In this document: positions 56,545 to 64,000 of the stretch, piece by piece
How the letters are laid out: every line of letters begins with the position of its first letter
Numbering within the stretch: position 1 is the first letter of the stretch
Assembly: GCA_003255025.1 (NCBI GenBank)
Contig: QANY01007271.1
Location: 62,001 to 126,000, forward strand
From: Datisca glomerata
Lineage: Eukaryota; Streptophyta; Magnoliopsida; Cucurbitales; Datiscaceae
Length of the DNA stretch: 64,000 nt
Direction of reading: 5' to 3'
Made by a program: the position numbers and the translations under genes
The notes under the pieces: generated by a model
Databases searched by the model: none
The model's input: only the letters and a program-made list of their open reading frames with translations
What the model was told of the DNA's origin: nothing

Positions 56545-56898
56545 TCCAAATCCTTCCCTTATTTTAGCTCTCTCTCTCGCGTCCCCGGACCCCTTCGATC
56601 GCGATTCTGCAATTCCAATTTTCGTGGTTCGATTTTGTGACGTTTTATTAATTTCGGCGTTTGAGTTGAAGAATTTTGAGATTTGGCTTTTGTTTCTTCG
56701 GAGTTGACAAGATTTTATTGAGTTCGTTATTACTTTTGCAGATTCTTTTAGGGATTTTAAGGAATTTAGATATGTTGCTTTGTTTTTATGTTAAGTTTGC
56801 GTTTGAGGGGATTTGAGAGTGTTTTTTCTCTCTAAATTTGGAGTTTGATTGCTAAAGTTAGAGGCTTTAGTTTTTTTTTTTCTCTTTGGAGTGAGTTG
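56545..56898 (+). promoter_or_regulatory. 5' leader and proximal promoter of Barentsz copy 2
   Basis: A CT-rich stretch (tagctctctctcgcgtcccc, 56568) is followed by a T-rich leader up to the ATG at 56899. Aligns with 49300-49614 of copy 1 with moderate identity, so both genes inherited the same proximal leader. Confidence 0.45.
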
Positions 56899-59800
56899 AT
56901 GGCTACAACGGCTGTGGAAGAGGTCGATTATGATAGTGATCCCGAGGAAGCGAAGAGGTCCCTGACAATGCGGAGGCGGGAAGCTAGTGATGATGAGGAA
57001 GGTGAGGGAGAGGAGAGGGAGGAGCACGGTCAGAGGGTGGGGATGCATTCTGATGACTCGGACTCTCAAGGTGGGGTTGCAGAGTATGATGATGACGGAG
57101 AATTGGGAGCGGAAGATGAAGAAGAAGAGGAAGAAGAGGAAGGGGTTTATGACGAAATAGGAAGGGAGAGAATCGAAGAGGAGGAGGTTTATGAGAAGAG
57201 GGACGGTAAAGGAGAGAATGGTGGCCTTGGTGAGGCTTCTGATTCTACGGTCGCGGTGATTGAATCAAACGCCGACGAAACGGAGTCTTTAGGAGGTCCT
57301 GTCGATGCACAGCCGGAGGAGGATGAGAAGAAGGAGAACGAGCCATTTGCTGTTCCAACGGCTGGGGCTTTTTACATGCATGATGATCGGTTTAGAGACA
57401 GTGCTGGTGGCCGACACAGGTACAGGTTTTGTGTAGCTTCATATTTACAGATGAGTCGAGTTAGTTTGCATTTTATGGATTGAAAATAGTTGTTAAGTAA
57501 GCAGGAGACGAAAATAGTTGCTCTTTTGGGATGTGTATCTCAGATTTGGTCTGGTATCGATTAAATTTATGGTATTACATGACGAAATTCTGATGGAAAG
57601 AAGTATTTATTGATTTGAAATAAGGTTTATATGGTGCTTTGACATTCTAAAAAAATGTATAAGTTGGTTACTGTGAAAAAAGAGAATAAGAATGCGGGTA
57701 AGCCGCGCTTTTTCTGAATGAGGTTCTCGCTTGTTCCCGAGATTTTAGTAGTGATAGTCAATATAAGGAGTGGTGTCGGGTAATTCTGTATTGTGTCAAA
57801 TTCATGACGTGGCTTTATCCTATGAACCGCATGTTTGTTTAGACTTTCTCGGAAACTAAGGACATAGAGCTATAGAAAATTGTGGCAGAGTCTAAATCAC
57901 AATTCATTATAGGCTATAGCTAGATTGCGAAGGAAAAAAGTATATTTCCTGTTTAGCGTTTTCCTAAACATTTTTTATCAGTAAAAAGAGTAACTGTATT
58001 ATTCTCATAAAATTCCCGAGGGTTGTACAACACTAGTTGCTAGTTTTAAAGCAAGATTCTGTCCAGTTCTTTTCAGAAACAAAAACCGGGGAACAGACAT
58101 CAAAGGATGTAATGGGCGTGCTGATAGATTACTTCTATTGCTTTGTCCTCTTCTCCACAAATTTTCTTTTCTCCAAATTGAGTCCAAAGAAGCGCACTGA
58201 TGATATATCCTACTTTTTATTTATGTCTTATCAAATAAAAATATCCTACTTTTTATTTATACACATTTTCCTTTCTTTTAGTATTTAAGTTCATTTTACT
58301 AGTTAGAGAACGATGGTTTAAACTTTATATTGAACGCTATTCAGGCGAATGCACGGTGGAAGGAGGTTGTGGGAGTCCAAAGATGACAACAAATGGGGGC
58401 ATGACAAGTTTGAGGAAATGACTTTGCACGAAAGGCATTATGAGGTGCTGATGCTCTTGAACATTCTTCTGATGTTGATAATTTTCCCTGCTTTTCTTTC
58501 TATCTTTCATGCTTTAATGTACATATCCTCTTTGTCAGGGAAAGCGACCTTCCAAGGGTCATTACCGAGGTCGGGGTAAAATGCGTGGGATGGACCATGG
58601 TTATGCCAGAGAAAACAGATCTAAACAATTTAACAACAACCTAAACCAGGCACCGAAGGTAGTGAAAGGGAGAGGACCACGGCGTTATGAACCAACTGCA
58701 AAGAACATCAGTCAGGCACCTAAATTTCACAACAAACGGTGAGTAACATAAATGAGTTAATGGATCTAATGAGCTTTATACTCCCCTTAATGTTCATCAA
58801 CACTTGCTCATGAAGTTATCCCGTTTGCAACTTTCTTAGATCTGCAAAGCTAGTTGAGAAAGCATCAAATGACAATGTGGGGAGAGCTTTCACACCCTCA
58901 TCAAACATAGAAACTGAGCCTGTTCCTGCTAAGAAGCATGTCTTTGCGTCAAGCCTGAATTTTGCTTCTCCTCCTTTCTACCCTTCAGGTTCTTCCAGTA
59001 AAGACATCTCCACACCACAGAAAAGGGACCTAGAAGATGGGGCTGCCAACAGAAGTCTTCAAATTGATGAAAGTTATTCTTTTCCACAGAAGAATGTGTT
59101 TCTACGAGGAAAGAATATAGTTGAATCTACGGATAGACTTACTATCAATGATTCAATCAACCAAACTGTTGGAAAGCCTCTAAGCAATCCACAAGTACCA
59201 TCTTCTGGATCCTCATTAATCAATACTACTCAATCTCCTCATAATAGGAGAGGACCAATGAATAATCAGCCTGCTCCACCTTATAATCAAGTCAATAGAG
59301 TTTTTCCATCAACACAATCACATAGTGCTTTGCGAAGTCCTGTTCAAAGCCAAATTCAACCTGCTCTGCAAGTGCCTGCTAAGCAGTTGGGTCAGCTTCC
59401 TGCTATCGTATCTCAACCTTCATCCTCCCCGCAAAAATCTTTGTCAATCAACTCATTTGCAGCTGGAGAACTCGAATCTCCTTCAGAATCAAATCAATCT
59501 AAGAGTGCCTTGGTTGGAAAGGTGAAAAGTGCAGCTCAAGGTAATGGAGCAGGTTCTTTTCTATATGGTGGGCCGCATGTGATGGGAGCCACTGGGAGTG
59601 GTACCAATGTTTCTCATGGAGATCCAAACTTCCCTGCCTTTCTGCCAGGTAATATTTGTTGGATTATGTTGCCGATTTTTAATGATGTTTTCTAGGATGC
59701 ACTCTAGTCCATTCGTTTTTTTCTTTTCTCTTTTAAAGACTATGTCTTCAACTTGTTGAGAACCTTTTTACCAAGTTGTCAAATTAACTCGATAAGGTGC

Positions 59801-61320
59801 CAAAATCGTTCAGACACTTAGATAATCATGATGTTTTCTTTGGTGGTTTATTCGAATATTCTAGAAACTGTTCTGAGCTCTAATTTCTTTCTCTTCTTTC
59901 CCTATTTGGTTCAACGTTTGTGCAGTAATGCAATTTGGGGGTCAGCATCCTGGTGGTATGGGAGTTCCTGCGGTTGGCATGGCATTTCCTGGTTATGTTG
60001 CTCAGCCACAACTTGGTTTGGGAAATTCAGAAATGACATGGTATAATACCTTCTTCGTTCTTGCATGACTTCCAAATTTCTGTCTCTTTTCTTTCGAAAC
60101 ATAGTTCTAGACTGTAGAGTGACTCCGTCTATTGCTTTGATATTTGTCAGGCTACCAGTTTTGGCTGGTGCTGCAGGAGCTTTAGGGGCTACATATTGTC
60201 CACCTTATATTACTGTTGATAGTGCTTATCATGCTCGCTCCTCAGGACAGACGTCTATTATCAACACCATTAGGTGAGTGGTGCGGTTGCTACATTTTGA
60301 CCATTTACAGTGTTGTCAGGAAGTGTTCTTCTGCTCCATGTTCTAACCATGTCACTTGTGCATTATTTTTTTCCTTTTTTCTTTTGTTATTTCCAACTTG
60401 CTATAATAGTTCATTACTTTACGCTGATTTGGAATGAAATTTGAAGTGTGCTGTGATTATCACTGATGCAAATATCATTGTTACTGTCAAGTATCCCATC
60501 TACAGACCTGTATTTGAATGTTTGTCTCGTTTTGCAGATATTGTCCTAAACATATTGATCATAATCTCTCTTAGCAAAGTAAAGGCACAGAACTAGGATC
60601 ATTACCATGTGCAATTACGAGCTTTTCCATTATAGAAGTCATAACACAGCACATGCGCGTGCTCACGCACGCTGTGTGCTCTTGCAATTCGTGTTAACAC
60701 ACATGGTTTTGATTTTCTTTTGGGTTGTCGCAAGTCATTGTGTGATAATTTATCCCAGGCTGCATAGTTTGCCTTTACCGAAGCAGAAATATTTTATTGG
60801 TGGTGCTTGCCTTGTGCTCACTGCATGTTCATCTTGTCTTTCCATTTGCATACAAGTTTTGGTGCAAGTCATAATCTATATTTTTGTATACCCCAACATA
60901 TATATCTTGATGATTTGCATTCTCTTACAGCGAAGAAAATAACACAAATAAACCAAATAATGAGTGCAAGCCATCAGAAAGGACTGGTAAGCTTACCCGT
61001 TTAATCTTTGCTTCATAGTTCATACTATTTAGTAAATTCTTTTGCGACTTCCACATTTAAGAATTTTCCTCTTGTTGGTTAAATACAAACTCCTCATTTT
61101 CGCAGAAGCTGTAACTGATGAATTTGGACAGCGACAAAATAAGCCACGGAGGTAAACTCTTACCTGGTTTCAATTGCCAAAGAGAATTTCTACAATATGC
61201 TGAAATAGCTCGACGTCTCCAACTGGGTGTCAGAATAGCAGTTGATTTCATGGCTATTTCTAGAAAGTTGTTTACTCTCTGTTTTGTCGCAGATACTCGG
61301 AGATGAACTTCAGCCATTAA
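56899..61320 (+). CDS. MLN51: Barentsz/MLN51 (CASC3-type) exon-junction-complex protein, copy 2
   Basis: Nine exons: 56899-57419, 58345-58444, 58539-58738, 58840-59648, 59926-60040, 60151-60273, 60931-60986, 61106-61151, 61293-61320. The total is 1998 bp, 665 residues, all introns GT-AG, no internal stop. Same architecture as copy 1. The acidic N-terminus has a Glu run (EDEEEEEEEEGVYDEIG), and the Btz/SELOR motif is at about 158-207 (FYMHDDRF, GGRRLWESKDDNKWGHDKFE). It keeps the Asp-Asp-Asn form of the loop nearer to the plant consensus than copy 1 (DSS). The Arg/Gly-rich segment is KGHYRGRGKMRGMDHGYARE, and the protein ends RYSEMNFSH. It lacks the 20-residue repeat and one Glu at the exon 2 end. 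Expected to bind eIF4A-III in the exon junction complex. Copy 2 looks the more ancestral in structure. Confidence 0.93.
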
Positions 61321-62290
61321 AGTACTTACGCTAGATGAAACCGGTTTGAATAAGCAAGGTTAGAGTTTTCAAATTTCCTAATTAATCTTGTATGTTGTCT
61401 GTGTGCCTCATGTTTTTCTGAGTCGTTATCATTTGATGTTTCAGGCCTTCTTCCAGCCCCTTGTGGTTTCCATCTTAGTTGTGGAGCACTTTGGGCTGCT
61501 ATAAGCTCCAAGAAATTTTAGGTAGCTACTCTGTTTATAGTATTTGATATTTCTGAGAAAATTTGATGTGCATTATAACAAATACCCTCTTGGACCGGAG
61601 GCCTGATATTTTGATGGGATGATATGCATCTTATGATACAAATGAAGCATTTTAAGTTTTTTATACCCTCTAATTCGGTCTTTTTTCCCTTATGAAATTT
61701 GAATGTCTTCCACCTGATATCCCGAATTTTCTGGTATGTTATGTTGCCTTCTTCACCTTGCATTTTTATACGGATCATTTTTGTTCTGCAGTACAATATG
61801 ACAAACGCCTTGTCATGCTGTAATTGATTTGAAGAACAATGTGTCAGCTTGACAGGTGGCAGTCGCTAGTGTGACAGTGAGGTAGGCTTGACTGCATTGC
61901 AGTTAGTTCTCTTACTTGAAAATTGGTATAGACGTATAATTCTTCCTTTGTTTCCTTTCCAGGTTTTTTTCTGGTTTCGTTTTCCGATAAAGCGTTAAAG
62001 TTTGTGAGAAATGTAGTTCTCCAATGATTTTGAAGGAGAGAAATTTCCAGAATTTGTTTGCATCAGCTGTTTTGCTCAATGTCTTAGAATTTTCTATTTA
62101 AAAAGATGGTAGCTTTGGTTTCTTTATTCAACTTTCCGGGATATCATATTGTGTTATCCCCGGTTTTGAGGACGCCAGCCACCTGGACATTATATAATCT
62201 ATGTAGTTGGATATTTCTAGGTAGAGCTTGATTTTAAGATTTGGGATCCTAAACAGTATCTGATGTAGTGGGTTAATGATGCTTAAAACA
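61321..62290 (+). other. Transcribed-looking 3' region of Barentsz copy 2
   Basis: Parallel to 54329-55300 of copy 1, with the same block order (ccttcttccagcccc, tacaatatgacaaacgcc, tgtcagcttgacaggtggca, then an acceptor ttccag at about 61963). A spliced 3' untranslated region is the simplest reading. Confidence 0.45.
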
Positions 62291-62299
62291 TAAGTATTG

Positions 62300-64000
62300 C
62301 CATTGGTATTGTGCTCTTTGCAAAATTATGAAAATGCGTGTTTTTTCTTTTCTTTTTTCGGTTGCTACCCGTTTGGATATCATGGAAGATGAGAAAATGA
62401 GTGCGCTAGAAATACAGGTTTACAGCAATTGTAGGCAACTTTTCGACGCAAACAAGAAAATCAATGCATGTGTTTGATTTCTTATAAATACAAGTACACA
62501 ATTATTATTTGCTAATCTTTTAAAAAACGTTTTTACGTGATTCTATCATCTATAACACTGTTAATAACTTTGTTAAGTTGGCTGACACGTACACTGAGGG
62601 CGTTGTCATGGAGCACATTGGGATGCAGCCAGTCCCTATGTTAAAGAACACCTAAATCCATCCCAATCACAAAATAGCCCGAAATACATATTTATATTTG
62701 ATTCGGCACTTTTCGTCTACGTCCACTCTCACGTGATAATGACTATGAATTAAATATTTATTTTAATCAGATAAGTATCTAAATATCAGTTAATTCAAAA
62801 TTAATATATCTGATTATCCCTATCAACTAACATATGTGTTATTTCACAAATAACAGATTTAGTCGATCTAAATTATTATCTAATAATAATTTATAATTAT
62901 CTTATTTCACAAATTAGATATTCTATCTCAATATCGATAATTGAAAAAATAATTGATAATTATTTTTATATATAATTTAATTAATTAATCACACATAATT
63001 ATCTAAAAAATTATGTACTTGTAAATTTTTTTGGCAAGTCAATCATTTTCTCATGTCCTAAAAAATTCATACTCTATACTGCATAGTACATAGTTGATTT
63101 GAGATCATGGATCTATAATCATGTAGTCCATTGATATAATCATTTCACGTAATTCAGTCCTCCAATTATTGGTTCGTAAATTAGAACTTGTCAAAACTAT
63201 TATTGTACCCTTCTTATTACCTATTGATCCTTAAGTAACATTAATTCACTAGTGAATGGCTTATTTATAATCGTATTATAAATTGAGCTCAATGACCATT
63301 CAAATCCAAAATTAACACTTAAGGAAACCAATATACGATCCGTTAAAAAAACTTGGATTCCAAATCTTGTAAGGTCATGTTCCCAACCATCCATATCACT
63401 GAATCTTCAAAATAAAAGTCATTAGCCTGTTTATAAATAAACCTTAACGATTGTATCAAAAGATCCATTAGACATGTATAAGAGTTCGTGACTACTCATG
63501 ATTCAGATTGATCTATGTATGATCATTATATTGATGTGTATTAAATTTTTATGATAAATGGTAAGTTAATAAATATATTAATTCATATCGGTCTTGTCAT
63601 ATGTAATCTTATTATATAAAGTACATTCACTAAGATACCTATGCACATCAATGATCTGGATCTAGATCACATATATTCATACTAGTTAGTGGATTATACT
63701 AGTAACCATTCATTAAAAATTTTATACTTTAATATGTTGTTGCCAATTTTATTCATTATTTATGAGCTTAATCATCTCGTACTAATAAAATATCATAGTC
63801 TCATTAATGAATATGGATTTTTCAGATATTTATATAAATTATTCAACAATAATTTAAAAGAACAATTATAAGAAAAATGTAATTCCATTAAAATTTTTAT
63901 TAAAATGTCCATACACATGCTTAGCGAGTATTATCCCCAATAAAAATGACATTCATTGAGTGAATATCCATGAACACTAACGGGGGATTTCTGTATTTTT
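62300..64000. other. AT-rich, no gene recognised; LTR-like in style
   Basis: Phrases such as gaccattcaaatccaaa, aaggtcatgttcccaacc, agttcgtgactactcatgat and caatgatctggatctagatc resemble untranslated parts of plant LTR retrotransposons. No TG/CA-bounded repeat pair is visible and no domain was found. It may be one end of an element that continues beyond the window. Confidence 0.35.

Overview
This is nuclear DNA of a flowering plant, most likely a eudicot. It is AT-rich with clean GT-AG introns, and it holds Tat-type Ty3/gypsy retrotransposons, a MULE carrying a DUF1985/Ulp1 gene, CACTA remnants, a plant L1-type LINE, a TRIM, exons of a plastid FtsHi-like gene, and plant Barentsz/MLN51 genes. 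I cannot name the species. It is a transposon-dense stretch ending in one small gene island.

Layout. 1-1.4 kb: non-coding with a 208 bp tandem duplication. 1.41-10.46 kb: a decayed Mutator-like element with diverged terminal inverted repeats. It holds a plus-strand DUF1985/Ulp1-like gene (2.35-6.05 kb) converging on a minus-strand MURA-type transposase (9.2-7.08 kb). Copies of one dyad-symmetric tandem repeat fill introns of both genes, the gap between them and the transposase 5' side. 10.5-13.3 kb: non-coding, ending in an 0.8 kb GA-rich minisatellite. 14.8-15.4 kb: four consecutive FtsHi-type exons on the minus strand, next to a CACTA-type terminus at 16,105 that abuts a second MULE transposase fragment. 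16.6-24.5 kb: two related AT-rich repeats in direct order flank a minus-strand LINE, a CACTA Transposase_24 relic and a possible organellar insert.

25.3-48.8 kb: two neighbouring Ty3/gypsy elements, each with both LTRs and a perfect 5 bp target duplication. Element A (25,306-37,723, ATAAT) has lost the end of its 5' LTR and most of gag, and contains a further partial element (B). Element C (38,325-48,842, ATACT) is more complete. A, B and C each carry an antisense gene downstream of pol, and all three share an intron of the same phase at the same place in the protein. C also has two internal tandem arrays.

49.6-62.3 kb: the only evidently intact host genes, two tandem paralogues of the exon-junction-complex protein Barentsz/MLN51. 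Nine exons join without a stop in each, giving 688 and 665 aa. Copy 1 has a 20-residue internal duplication and a 353 bp TRIM in intron 1; copy 2 lacks both. 62.3-64 kb: AT-rich, no gene recognised.

The Barentsz pair probably works with eIF4A-III in the exon junction complex. Everything else is mobile DNA in decay, most informative for its nesting, gene capture, intron-resident repeats and antisense retrotransposon genes.
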